Assembly: GCA_019113845.1 (NCBI GenBank)
Contig: DXGQ01000016.1
Coordinates: 36,125-100,124 of the forward strand
Direction: 5' to 3'
DNA from: Candidatus Anaerobutyricum avicola
Lineage (GTDB): Bacteria; Bacillota; Clostridia; Lachnospirales; Lachnospiraceae
Length of the DNA stretch: 64,000 nt
Shown: positions 7,515-15,612 of the stretch, one piece after another
How positions within the stretch are numbered: the first letter of the stretch is position 1
Layout: each line of letters opens with the position of its first letter
The notes under the pieces: generated by a model
What the model saw: the letters and a program-made list of their open reading frames with translations, nothing else
The model's database searches: none
Told to the model about the DNA's origin: nothing
Translations under genes and position numbers: made by a program

Positions 7515-7545
7515 CCGGCTCGGCCCTCAGTCACAGCTAACAATC
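7515..7545. repeat. Short relative of the foldable repeat at 20.0-20.5 kb
   Basis: GGCTCGGCCCTCAGTCACAGC joins two strings that lie about 60-90 bp apart in each full copy (CTCGRCCCTCACTC and CTCACAGCTCG). It looks like a copy whose middle is deleted. It sits between thiZ and the next terminator. Confidence 0.45.
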
Positions 7546-7564
7546 GTATAGTAAGAAGAAAGCA

Positions 7565-7606
7565 AAAGATATCACCTATCCCATAAGAAAGGTTGATATC
7601 TTTTTT
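7565..7606 (+). terminator. Terminator of the thi operon
   Basis: AAAGATATCA pairs with TTGATATCTT through an 18-base loop that can fold further (CCTATC/AAAGG), followed by a T tract. Confidence 0.75.
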
Positions 7607-7662
7607 TTATCTGATGCTCCGGCAATCCGTTTACCCCGTAAGAATGAATAAAAATTTAGTAC

Positions 7663-7694
7663 TTGACTATACATAGTACCTAGTATAATATAGT
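7663..7694 (+). promoter_or_regulatory. Promoter and dyad operator of the padR operon
   Basis: TTGACT (7663-7668) and TATAAT (7684-7689) are spaced by a short 15 bp. The promoter is covered by the dyad ACTATA (7666-7671) / TATAGT (7689-7694). PadR proteins commonly repress their own genes at AT-rich dyads that overlap the promoter, so this is a likely autoregulatory site. Confidence 0.6.
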
Positions 7695-7798
7695 ATTCAC
7701 AAGAAAGAAATACCGGCGCGGTGATATGGAAATTGGTGTATCGGGCGTGCTGCCGGTACATTTATCGGAAAAGTGTCGGCGCGGAGAGGAGTGGATAG

Positions 7799-8119
7799 AT
7801 GAACGCACAGTTTAAGAAAGGAGTTCTGGAGCTGATGGTGCTTGCGGCTGTCTCCAGCCGGGATATGTATGGTTACGAGCTGGTCGCGGAAGTATCTAAA
7901 GTGGTCAATGTGAAGGAGGGGACGATTTACCCGATCTTGAAGAGGCTGACCAACGAGCATTATTTTGAGACGTATCTGCGGGAGTCCAGCGAAGGACCGC
8001 CGAGGAAGTATTACCATCTGACTGCCGCAGGGATCATGCATCTGGAGGAGACCAGGAAGGAGTGGCAGGAATTCTGTCAGAATGTCAATGAATTTTTAAA
8101 GGAGCAGGGATATGAATAA
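7799..8119 (+). CDS. PadR-family transcriptional regulator
   Basis: 106 residues. A winged-helix domain of the PadR type (LELMVLAAVSSRDMYGYELV, KEGTIYPILKRL, then the GPPRKYYHLT wing) is followed by a short helix. PadR proteins are mostly repressors released by small ligands or envelope stress. It overlaps the DUF1700 gene by 8 nt, the common PadR-DUF1700 pairing in Firmicutes. Confidence 0.9.
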   Translation: MNAQFKKGVLELMVLAAVSSRDMYGYELVAEVSKVVNVKEGTIYPILKRLTNEHYFETYLRESSEGPPRKYYHLTAAGIMHLEETRKEWQEFCQNVNEFLKEQGYE

Positions 8120-8810
8120 GAAAGAATTTTTGGACGTGATGGAAAAGAGGCTCTCCATGCTGGAGGCGCAGGAGAGGGAAGATATGCTGTCGGAGTACGC
8201 GCAGCATATTGAGTTGAAGATGCAGAGCGGGATGAGCGAGAAGGAAGCCATTGATGATTTTGGCGATATCGACAGCCTCATTGCGGAGATCCTGGAGGCG
8301 TATCACATCGACCCGTCCTATGGCGGTAAGGCAAAAAAGAGCGCTGCGGAGGGGATCGGCAAAAAAGCCAGCGGCGTCATTAACAGATCAAAGCAGTCGT
8401 TTTCTAATTTCATGGAGCAGCAGAAGGAGAAACAGGAACAGCGGATGGAACAAAAACGGGAGGAAGATAAGGACAGACCGCCGCGTTGGAAGAGAAAAGA
8501 GGGCAGCGGTTTTGAAAAAGGAGAAGGAAGAAAGATGGTGGAGACAGCGCTGCAAAAGATACTCTTTGTTTTGAAGGTTGCGTTTGTTTTCTGCGTGAAA
8601 GCCTGTCTGGTGCTTGTAATGCTGCCGGCAGCGGTGCTGACGCTCTTTTCTCTGTTTGGTTTCGGTACGCTCGTGGTACTGCTGATGCAGGGATACCCGC
8701 TGGCGGGAGTGACGCTCGTCATGTTGGGATGTATTTTAGGTTTTGGGGCAGTGACCCTGTTTGTGCTCACATTTATCATGAGCAGATGGATGAAGAGAAA
8801 GGATGTGTGA
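8112..8810 (+). CDS. DUF1700-family membrane protein
   Basis: 232 residues. The N-terminus (MNKKEFLDVMEKRLSMLEAQ and EYAQHIELKMQSGMSEKEAI) is the DUF1700 helical domain. A long charged segment (about 95-140) follows, then two hydrophobic segments near 150-180 and 190-225. This family is nearly always next to padR and is thought to take part in envelope sensing; the biochemical role is unknown. An AAGGAG site in the end of padR supports the start. Confidence 0.85.
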   Translation: MNKKEFLDVMEKRLSMLEAQEREDMLSEYAQHIELKMQSGMSEKEAIDDFGDIDSLIAEILEAYHIDPSYGGKAKKSAAEGIGKKASGVINRSKQSFSNFMEQQKEKQEQRMEQKREEDKDRPPRWKRKEGSGFEKGEGRKMVETALQKILFVLKVAFVFCVKACLVLVMLPAAVLTLFSLFGFGTLVVLLMQGYPLAGVTLVMLGCILGFGAVTLFVLTFIMSRWMKRKDV

Positions 8811-8812
8811 CT

Positions 8813-9688
8813 ATGATGGAGAAGAGAGACGGCGGAATGGACTGGAATATTTCGGGGATAAAAATGGAGAATACAGAAAAAAAGGATAAAGGAAGAAAGA
8901 CGGAGAAAAGCCTGAGAGGTAAGGACCGAGAAAGGACCGGTATGAAGCAACCGGAGAAAGGCAGGAAAGAAAAACGCTGGGGTATAAGAAAGAAACTGGC
9001 CGTTGTTTTCTGCGCCGGCGCGCTGCTTTGCGGTATCGGTACCGGCGTCTGCCTGGTGGAGTGGTCTTCTTTTGAGTATCTGGGGAAGAAAAGTATCGGC
9101 GGAGATGAGGTGGAGACAAAAACCATCACGGAGAATCTGTACCGCGGTGTGAGCGGCAATGGCAAGGTCTATGTGCATTCGTATTTTGGGGATAATGTGC
9201 AGGCGACGCTTGAGACTTCCGAAGAAGTGCCAGAAGGTCAGATTCAGTTTGTGGTGGAATACAATCCGAACAATATAAAAGATGTCTATGTTGACCGGGA
9301 GGAACTGGAAGGAAATGATCCGTATTATGAAGGTTATTATGATTCCTACTACGGAACGACCGGATATTCCGGAGATGTGGAATACGCGCCGCAGGACGAG
9401 ACAGCCACGGCAGAGGAATCGACGACGGTGGAGTATTCGTTCGCCGCGCAAGATGGACAGCAGGCAGGCGCACAGAATACCGCACAGCAGGAATCAACAA
9501 GCTATGTCACCTACATGGTAAATTCTGTTTTCGCGCAGGATAACAGCCTGGAGGTACTGTTTACTTATAAGGATGAGATTCTTCAGAACATCAAAGAAAA
9601 ACGTTTCTATGAATATGAATACGAAGGCATTTCTTCCGTAAAAGTCCGGATTCATCCATCGAACAGAGACGTGGTATCTCTGTACTGA
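8813..9688 (+). CDS. Membrane-anchored protein of unknown function in the PadR operon
   Basis: 291 residues. A very basic N-terminus (about 60 residues rich in Lys and Arg) is followed by one transmembrane helix (LAVVFCAGALLCGIGTGVCL). The outside part contains Tyr-rich YYEGYYDSYYGTTGY, a Gln/Ala/Thr-rich linker, and a small beta-like C-terminus. It takes the position that a DUF4097 adhesin-like protein often has after PadR-DUF1700, but I do not recognise that domain here. The start at 8813 lies 2 nt after the DUF1700 stop; the frame is open further upstream but overlaps DUF1700. Confidence 0.7.
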   Translation: MMEKRDGGMDWNISGIKMENTEKKDKGRKTEKSLRGKDRERTGMKQPEKGRKEKRWGIRKKLAVVFCAGALLCGIGTGVCLVEWSSFEYLGKKSIGGDEVETKTITENLYRGVSGNGKVYVHSYFGDNVQATLETSEEVPEGQIQFVVEYNPNNIKDVYVDREELEGNDPYYEGYYDSYYGTTGYSGDVEYAPQDETATAEESTTVEYSFAAQDGQQAGAQNTAQQESTSYVTYMVNSVFAQDNSLEVLFTYKDEILQNIKEKRFYEYEYEGISSVKVRIHPSNRDVVSLY

Positions 9689-9725
9689 GAACATTTTTCC
9701 GGCCGGATGCAGATCTGCCCGCTTG

Positions 9726-9757
9726 GAATCCTGCGCTGCAGGATTCTTTTTCTTTTG
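9726..9757 (+). terminator. Terminator of the padR operon
   Basis: GAATCCTGC and GCAGGATTC pair perfectly around a 3-nt loop, followed by a T-rich tract. The rest of 9758-10059 holds only the next promoter. Confidence 0.85.
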
Positions 9758-9919
9758 GGAAGGTTTTGCAGCTTCTCCTTCCCTTCTTTCGGATGGGACG
9801 GCAGGGGAGGGTGAACATTTGGAAAATGTGCCACAAGATTTTACTGATACGGAAACGCTGTGACAGCAAAAATTTGCAATTTATAAGGAAACGTATCAAG
9901 AAATTATGTTTGTTAATGT

Positions 9920-9948
9920 TTGACCCTCCTTTGTGGAAATGTTATAAT
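9920..9948 (+). promoter_or_regulatory. Promoter of the diol dehydratase reactivase gene
   Basis: TTGACC at 9920-9925 and TATAAT at 9943-9948 are 17 bp apart. The leader is 105 bp. I see no riboswitch in it; in particular nothing resembling a cobalamin box. Confidence 0.75.
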
Positions 9949-10059
9949 TTAAACAGATTTGTATGCGCTTTTTTGGCGCGAAAACCGAAAAAAGAGTGCA
10001 TGGATAAAATGTGTGCTGCGTGAGATGGCTGGGCAGCAGACAGGAAAGGATGGAAACAT

Positions 10060-11877
10060 ATGAAATACGTAGCGGGTGTTGATATTGGCAACGCGACCAC
10101 AGAGGTTGCCATTGCCAGAATTGAAGGAAAGGAAATACATTTCCTGGCCAGCGGTATCGGACCGACGACCGGTATCAAGGGGACGTTAAAGAATATCAAC
10201 GGAGTGTTCCACTCTCTGAGTGACGCCTTAAAAAAGATTGGGTTTGAGTATTCTGATCTGGATGAGATCCGTATTAATGAGGCGGCTCCGGTTATCGGTG
10301 ATGTTGCCATGGAGACGATTTCCGAGACGGTCATCACGGAGTCCACGGTCATCGGACATAATCCGAGCACACCGGGAGGAACGGGTATCGGCGTCGGCAC
10401 ATCCGTGCTGGTGACGGAGCTTTCCAAGATCACGGAAGAAAAGGACGTCATCGTCGTGATTCCGTCCAGTGTGGATTTCGCGGAGGCTGCCCGTCTGATG
10501 AACGGGGTCAAGAAAAATGTAAATATCACGGGTGCGATCGCGCAGACAGACGATGGTACGCTGATCACCAACCGTCTGGATAAAAAGGTACCGGTCATTG
10601 ACGAGGTGACCATGATTGAGAAAGTTCCGCTGGGGATGGAGTGTGCCATTGAGGTGGCGCCGATCGGAAGCGTGGTTTCCGTACTTTCGAACCCTTACGG
10701 GATCGCTACATTGTTTAAACTGTCCTCCGAGGAGACAAAACGGGTCGTTCCGATCGCCCGCTCTCTGATCGGAACCCGTTCCGGCGTGGTCATCAAGACA
10801 CCGGAAGGCGACGTGACAGAGAGAAGTATCAAGGCAGGAACGATCACCGTCATCGGTGCGAAGAAAGAGGTCGAGGTGGACGTTGACGAGGGAGCGGAGC
10901 GGATCATGGAAGGCATCGCATCTGTTCCGGATATTGAGGACATTCAGGGCGAGGTAGGCACCAACGCCGGAAATATGCTGGATAAGGTCCGCCGGGTTAT
11001 GGCGAATCTGACGGATAAACATAAAAGGGATATCAAGATTCAGGATCTGCTGGCAGTGGACACCTTTAATCCGCAGAAGGTAAAGGGCGGTATCGCTGAT
11101 GAGTTCTCTCTGGAAAATGCGGTCGGCATCGCCGCTATGGTGAAGTCTGACCGACTGCAGATGGAGATCATCGCCCGGGTACTTTCCGAGAAACTGAACG
11201 TGCCGGTTTATGTGGGCGGCGTGGAAGCCGATATGGCGATCAAGGGTGCGCTCACCACACCGGGAACGAGTACGCCGCTGGCGATCGTGGATATGGGCGC
11301 CGGTTCCACAGATGCTTCTATTATCAACCGGGAAGGCAAGGTAAAACTGATCCATCTGGCCGGAGCGGGCAACATGGTATCTCTTCTCATTCAGTCTGAG
11401 CTGGGACTTGATGATTTTGATCTGGCGGAGGATATCAAGAAGTATCCGCTTGCGTTTGTGGAGAGTCTGTTCCACATCCGTCATGAGGATGGAACGGCAC
11501 AGTTCTTTGAGAAGCCTCTGGACGCTTCCGTATTTGCCAAAGTGGTACTGGTGAAAGAGGACGGAGAGCTGGTTCCGCTGGAAGGCGTGGAGTCCATGGA
11601 ACGGGTACGGCAGGTTCGTATGGAGGCCAAGAGAAAAGTCTTCGTGACCAACGCGGTTCGTTCTCTGTCCAAGGTAAGCCCGACGGGGAATCCGAGAGAT
11701 ATCCAGTTCGTCGTTATGGTGGGAGGCTCTGCTCTCGACTTTGAGATCCCGAACATGGTAACGGATGCTCTGTCCGAGTACGAGATCGTTGCCGGCCGGG
11801 GAAATATCCGCGGCTGCGAGGGTCCGAGAAATGCCGTTGCCACAGGACTTGCTTTGGCATGTGTGGAAGAAGAATAA
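10060..11877 (+). CDS. pduG: Diol/glycerol dehydratase reactivase large subunit (DdrA/PduG)
   Basis: 605 residues, the usual PduG/DdrA length. Family landmarks run end to end: VAGVDIGNATTEVA, TTGIKGTL, IRINEAAPVIGDVAMETI, IGHNPSTPGGTGIGVG, LSNPYGIATLF, IQDLLAVDT, DMGAGSTDASII and GNIRGCEGPRNAVATG. In B12-dependent diol dehydratases this actin-fold ATPase swaps damaged cobalamin out of the enzyme, with a small subunit (PduH/DdrB). Here there is no dehydratase, small subunit or microcompartment gene next to it, and it stands between its own promoter and terminator. It may serve a distant locus or an unusual partner. Confidence 0.93.
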   Translation: MKYVAGVDIGNATTEVAIARIEGKEIHFLASGIGPTTGIKGTLKNINGVFHSLSDALKKIGFEYSDLDEIRINEAAPVIGDVAMETISETVITESTVIGHNPSTPGGTGIGVGTSVLVTELSKITEEKDVIVVIPSSVDFAEAARLMNGVKKNVNITGAIAQTDDGTLITNRLDKKVPVIDEVTMIEKVPLGMECAIEVAPIGSVVSVLSNPYGIATLFKLSSEETKRVVPIARSLIGTRSGVVIKTPEGDVTERSIKAGTITVIGAKKEVEVDVDEGAERIMEGIASVPDIEDIQGEVGTNAGNMLDKVRRVMANLTDKHKRDIKIQDLLAVDTFNPQKVKGGIADEFSLENAVGIAAMVKSDRLQMEIIARVLSEKLNVPVYVGGVEADMAIKGALTTPGTSTPLAIVDMGAGSTDASIINREGKVKLIHLAGAGNMVSLLIQSELGLDDFDLAEDIKKYPLAFVESLFHIRHEDGTAQFFEKPLDASVFAKVVLVKEDGELVPLEGVESMERVRQVRMEAKRKVFVTNAVRSLSKVSPTGNPRDIQFVVMVGGSALDFEIPNMVTDALSEYEIVAGRGNIRGCEGPRNAVATGLALACVEEE

Positions 11878-11891
11878 TCTTTGAGAAAAAT

Positions 11892-11936
11892 AAAGACAGC
11901 AGGGGCATCAGAAAGACAGCTCCTGCTGTTTTTTTG
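11892..11936 (+). terminator. Terminator of the reactivase gene
   Basis: ACAGCAGG pairs with CCTGCTGT, followed by seven T. Confidence 0.8.
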
Positions 11937-11985
11937 TTACGTAGGAATTGTGTTCCTGTTATGCAGCAAAACGCTCCGCGAGGAT

Positions 11986-12064
11986 CGCACTGCGGCGGAT
12001 TGTTTGAAAAAAACATATTTCCGTTTTTTTCTTTCGGTATAATAATATTTTAAGCCGCAGTGCG
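11986..12064. repeat. 11-bp perfect inverted repeat around a -10-like loop
   Basis: CGCACTGCGGC (11986-11996) and GCCGCAGTGCG (12054-12064) are perfect complements separated by 57 bp. Outer arms GCAGC/GCTGC extend it. The AT-rich interior contains a TATAAT. It lies between the reactivase terminator and the degV promoter and could be a remnant palindromic element. Confidence 0.6.
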
Positions 12065-12133
12065 TTCGCTGCAGGTCACTGTGTGAACAGTATCGTGCGT
12101 TCCCGGAAAATACCTGCGGTGTTCTCCGTCGTG

Positions 12134-12162
12134 TTGACATAAAACAGGGGCTCCTTTATAAT
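12134..12162 (+). promoter_or_regulatory. Promoter of degV
   Basis: A consensus TTGACA (12134-12139) and TATAAT (12157-12162) are separated by 17 bp. Confidence 0.85.
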
Positions 12163-12238
12163 ACTAAGATATTGGGACCAGAAGGTTCGACATGACGGTG
12201 GATAACAGGAAGAATGATGGAAGGAAAAAGAAAAAAAT

Positions 12239-13111
12239 ATGGGAAAGATTCAGATAGTCACAGATTCAGTCAGTGACATTTCAATGGAAAGCGAAAAGAA
12301 GTATGATATACATGTCATCCCGTTTCCGGTGGTGATCGGAGATCAGTCTTACCTGAGCCGGGTGGATTTTGACAACGAGGGATTTTATAAGTTGATGGAG
12401 GAGAACGAGGATATTCCGAAGACGTCGCAGATTACCTCCTACCAGTTTGAGGAAATGTACTACGATTTTTATAAAAAGGGTTGTACGGACGTCATCCTGG
12501 TGCTGATCAACTCAGAGGGTTCCGCGACCTACCACAATTCTTTGCTGGCGGTGGACAGCTTTTTTGAGGAACATCCGGAATGTGAGGGTAAGATTTCCAT
12601 TACAAGTCATGACGGAGGAAATTATTCCGGGGCTTACGGCTATCCGGCGGAGGTGGCGGCAAAGATGGCGCAGGAGGGCGCTTCTGCCGATGAGATCAAC
12701 CGGTATCTCCGGGAGATCCTTCCGAAACGGCAGGTGTATTTTGGCATTTATAATCTGAAATATGCCGGAAAGTCCGGGCGGATCCCGAGCGCCGCCGCTT
12801 TTGTGGGTGACAAGCTGGGGATCAAGCCGATCATGAAGATATGGGATCACGCGATCACAACGGCGGCCAAATGCCGGGGAGAGAAAAAGATCGTCGCGAA
12901 GGTGGCGGATATGTCTGTGGCGGATATGGAGCCGGATTCGGAATATCAGATCGTCTACGGCAGCGACAGAAGCTGCGGAGAAGAGATCACGAAGAAGATG
13001 ACAGAGCTGCTGGGTTACGGTCCGACGGGAGAATATCAGATCGGAGCGGCCGTGGCTGCCAACGCAGGCCCTAAAGTTGTGGGTGTTATCTTTAACGCAA
13101 AACAGGCCTGA
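12239..13111 (+). CDS. DegV family fatty-acid-binding protein
   Basis: 290 residues. The N-terminal IQIVTDSVSDIS and the YAGKSGRIPSAAAFVGDKLGIKPI segment match the DegV (FakB) fold, whose members bind a fatty acid for phosphorylation by FakA. The kinase partner is not next to it. The start at 12239 follows a GGAAGGAAAAAG site. The mid-region TSQITSYQFEEMY is the usual ligand-pocket loop. Which lipid it carries cannot be read from sequence. Confidence 0.88.
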   Translation: MGKIQIVTDSVSDISMESEKKYDIHVIPFPVVIGDQSYLSRVDFDNEGFYKLMEENEDIPKTSQITSYQFEEMYYDFYKKGCTDVILVLINSEGSATYHNSLLAVDSFFEEHPECEGKISITSHDGGNYSGAYGYPAEVAAKMAQEGASADEINRYLREILPKRQVYFGIYNLKYAGKSGRIPSAAAFVGDKLGIKPIMKIWDHAITTAAKCRGEKKIVAKVADMSVADMEPDSEYQIVYGSDRSCGEEITKKMTELLGYGPTGEYQIGAAVAANAGPKVVGVIFNAKQA

Positions 13112-13228
13112 ATGGCATACAGGCAGCGGCCGGAAACCGTTCATCCTGTTTCCGGTCATCCGCAGAAAGACAAAGTCCGCTGGCAGTGAGGAAAAAGGCT
13201 GCCATGGAGAACCGGGGAGGTGGAATAT

Positions 13229-13873
13229 ATGGAGAAAATAAGGATATCTGTTCTTGGGGATTCTGTCAGCACATTTGCCGGGTACACGCCGGCGGAGGCG
13301 CTGTTTTATGATAGCTGGCGACAGGAGGAGACCGGCGTGATGAGCCCGGATGATACATGGTGGATGCAGGTCATTCAGGGACTTGGCGGCGTGCTGGGCG
13401 TCAATAATTCTTATGCGGGAAGCACAGTGGCCGGCGGGCTTCTGACATCGGGGACTTCCGAGACCCGTCTTCGGACGCTGGGCGCGGAGGGAGAGCCGGA
13501 TCTGATCCTCATCGCCATGGGCGCCAATGACTGGGGCTTTGGCGTGCCGCCGCAGGAGTTTGAGTATGAATACCGGAGAATGCTGCAGCGGCTTGGACGG
13601 CTGTATCCGAAGAGCGAGAAGTGGTGTGCCACTTTGCTGCGGGGCAGGGCTGTGCCGGAGGAGGACATGTTTTTTAATGTGGAGAGCGTCCTCTCTCCGA
13701 ATCTCTATTCCGGGAGTATCCGGCGGATTGCCGCGGAGACTGGCTGTCATGTGGCGGATCTGGCAGCAAGCCGGATGGAGTATGAGAGTATCGACGGCGT
13801 TCATCCCAATAAGGCGGGCATGAAGATGATCTCCGGTCTGTGGCTCAGAGAGCTGCAGAAGGGAAAAGAGTGA
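13229..13873 (+). CDS. SGNH/GDSL-type hydrolase
   Basis: 214 residues. The block I serine lies in ISVLGDSVSTFAGY, the block II/III features are NNSYAGSTVAGG and AMGANDWGFG (the GxND motif), and the block V Asp-His is IDGVHPNKAGM. This gives the complete SGNH catalytic set. No signal peptide is visible, so it is probably cytosolic; the substrate (an ester or acetylated sugar) is unknown. The start at 13229 is 9 nt from a GGGGAGG site; an in-frame GTG at 13220 is too close. Confidence 0.85.
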   Translation: MEKIRISVLGDSVSTFAGYTPAEALFYDSWRQEETGVMSPDDTWWMQVIQGLGGVLGVNNSYAGSTVAGGLLTSGTSETRLRTLGAEGEPDLILIAMGANDWGFGVPPQEFEYEYRRMLQRLGRLYPKSEKWCATLLRGRAVPEEDMFFNVESVLSPNLYSGSIRRIAAETGCHVADLAASRMEYESIDGVHPNKAGMKMISGLWLRELQKGKE

Positions 13874-13950
13874 GAGACGGCATATGTGCGTGCATACCGG
13901 CGCGCGTGTGGAAGATACAGAACTATATGGATCAAGGGAAGGAGCAGACG

Positions 13951-15399
13951 ATGAAAAGACAGACAAAATGGCTGTTTGCCGCTCTGTTTGTGCTCATGGG
14001 CGTCTTTCTGATGCCGAAGGCAGGAACAGAGGTGCAGGCAGCGGCGAGTATCAATTATTCCTCGCTGGAATTAAAACAGGGGAAGACAGCAAAACTGAAG
14101 ATCAGAGATTCTTCGGCTAAAGTGCAGTGGACCAGCAACAAGCCGAATGTTGTGACAGTCAACGCAAAGGGCCGGATCACTGCCGTGAAAGGCGGAACGG
14201 CCATTATCACAGCGCAGACGAAGAAGAAACAGTTTACCTGCAAGGTAAAGGTAGTAGGTTTAAAGGCCAGCACCCTGACATTAAATAAGGGGACGACTTA
14301 CACGCAGAAGGTAAAAAATGCGCAGGCGGTAAGCTGGAGCAGCAACAATGAAAAGGTCGTCAAAGTGACCAAAAAAGGAATCGTCAAGGCAAAGAAAAAT
14401 GGAAAGGTAGTCATCAAGTGTAAGACAACGGAGGGAACGGTGAAGTGTAAGGTGTACGTGGCGTCTCTTGCCACAGAGTCCCTGCGCCTTCCGGTCGGTT
14501 CCCAGTATCAGATGGCAGTCTATAACACCGGGGACCTCTGTTACTGGTACAGCGCCGATCCGACCGTTGCCTCCGTGGACGCCAACGGCGTGATCACAGC
14601 CAATGGTTACGGCGGAACGACGACGATCACCTGCAAGACCGGAAAAGCGACTCTCACCTGTATGGTCAAAGCGGTGGCGCCGGGAAATATCACCACGCCG
14701 ATGAGTATGCTGCCTCTGAGCAGCCCGGGCGCGAGACTGAACGTGACCGTTGAGAGTTATCCGAACCAGAGAACGTACACTGTGTATCACCAGGCGTCCG
14801 ATGAGAACAAGACAAGCGGAGACAACGGAGTGTATGCCAACTATATGCCGACGCACGGCTGTGCTGCCTGCGCCGTTTCCACCGTGCTGAGCGGTTACAC
14901 CGGTTATCAGTGGGGACCGGCGTACATGACAGAAGTGGTGGAAAGAAATCTTTTTGGCACAGAGTGGGTGGAAAATTACAGCAAAGGACATAACAAACAG
15001 ATGCCGGTTTCCCTTTACGGGATCACGAAGATCCTGGAGAGCAACGGTATCCCGACCCAGTATCTCCGTCAGTTTGACCAGGTGACAGCCGTACAGCAGA
15101 TCACAGATCATCTGCGTACCGGCAACGCGGTTGTTATCGAGGTACAAAAGATCGGTGACAATACAAAGTGGTCAAACAGCAATCACACGATGGTTCTCCT
15201 TGGCATGACAGACAGCGGTCTGGCTATCGTAGCGGATTCCGCGGACCGGGCGGCAAGTTTCGGAGATCAGAGAAGAATTAAATACGCGACAGTGACAGAA
15301 CTGGTACAGTACATGTTCCCTTGTACGGTGGCAGACGCTACGGATGTTTATTTTAAACAGGCATCGGGCGGCGGCTACGTGCTGGTGAACCCACAGTAA
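13951..15399 (+). CDS. Secreted Ig-like/C39-like cysteine peptidase protein
   Basis: 482 residues. A signal peptide (LFAALFVLMGVFLMPKAGTE then VQAAA) is followed by three bacterial Ig-like (Big_2-type) repeats at about 35-250 (VTVNAKGRITAVKGGTAII is typical). The C-terminal 230 residues are a C39-like peptidase fold: Cys in PTHGCAACAVSTVL, His in SNHTMVLLGM and Asp in VADSADR. No transporter is adjacent, so it is more likely a cell-surface amidase or peptidase than a bacteriocin exporter part. The C-terminal domain is clearly related to the gene at 19152 (shared QMPVSLYGI and HTM-LLGM). The start follows an AAGGAG site. Confidence 0.8.
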   Translation: MKRQTKWLFAALFVLMGVFLMPKAGTEVQAAASINYSSLELKQGKTAKLKIRDSSAKVQWTSNKPNVVTVNAKGRITAVKGGTAIITAQTKKKQFTCKVKVVGLKASTLTLNKGTTYTQKVKNAQAVSWSSNNEKVVKVTKKGIVKAKKNGKVVIKCKTTEGTVKCKVYVASLATESLRLPVGSQYQMAVYNTGDLCYWYSADPTVASVDANGVITANGYGGTTTITCKTGKATLTCMVKAVAPGNITTPMSMLPLSSPGARLNVTVESYPNQRTYTVYHQASDENKTSGDNGVYANYMPTHGCAACAVSTVLSGYTGYQWGPAYMTEVVERNLFGTEWVENYSKGHNKQMPVSLYGITKILESNGIPTQYLRQFDQVTAVQQITDHLRTGNAVVIEVQKIGDNTKWSNSNHTMVLLGMTDSGLAIVADSADRAASFGDQRRIKYATVTELVQYMFPCTVADATDVYFKQASGGGYVLVNPQ

Positions 15400-15405
15400 A
15401 GATGT

Positions 15406-15473
15406 GATGCCGGGTCGGAACGCTGCCCGCAGGGGTTTTCCTGCGGATACAGCATCCGGCGCCGGCTTTTTTG
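15406..15473 (+). terminator. Complex terminator after the C39-like gene
   Basis: An outer stem (ATGCCGG with CCGGCGC strings) encloses the hairpin CCGCAGG/CCTGCGG and ends in GCCGGC plus six T. Confidence 0.65.
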
Positions 15474-15612
15474 TTGCACTGCGGCAAAGTAAATGAAGTT
15501 TTTGCGGGATTAAATTGCATTTTTTTTTGAAACCTTGTGATAAAACATGGAAAATCTGCAGAATCTGTGATACAATGGTTGCAATTGCAGAGGCAGAAAG
15601 GAAGTTATAATT

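Noticed and set aside
9766..10023. An 85-codon frame in the gap before the reactivase gene.
   Set aside because: It crosses the reactivase promoter, lacks a ribosome site, and has an improbable composition.
9920..10059. A cobalamin riboswitch before the B12-related reactivase gene.
   Set aside because: The 105-bp leader is too short and has no B12-box-like string.
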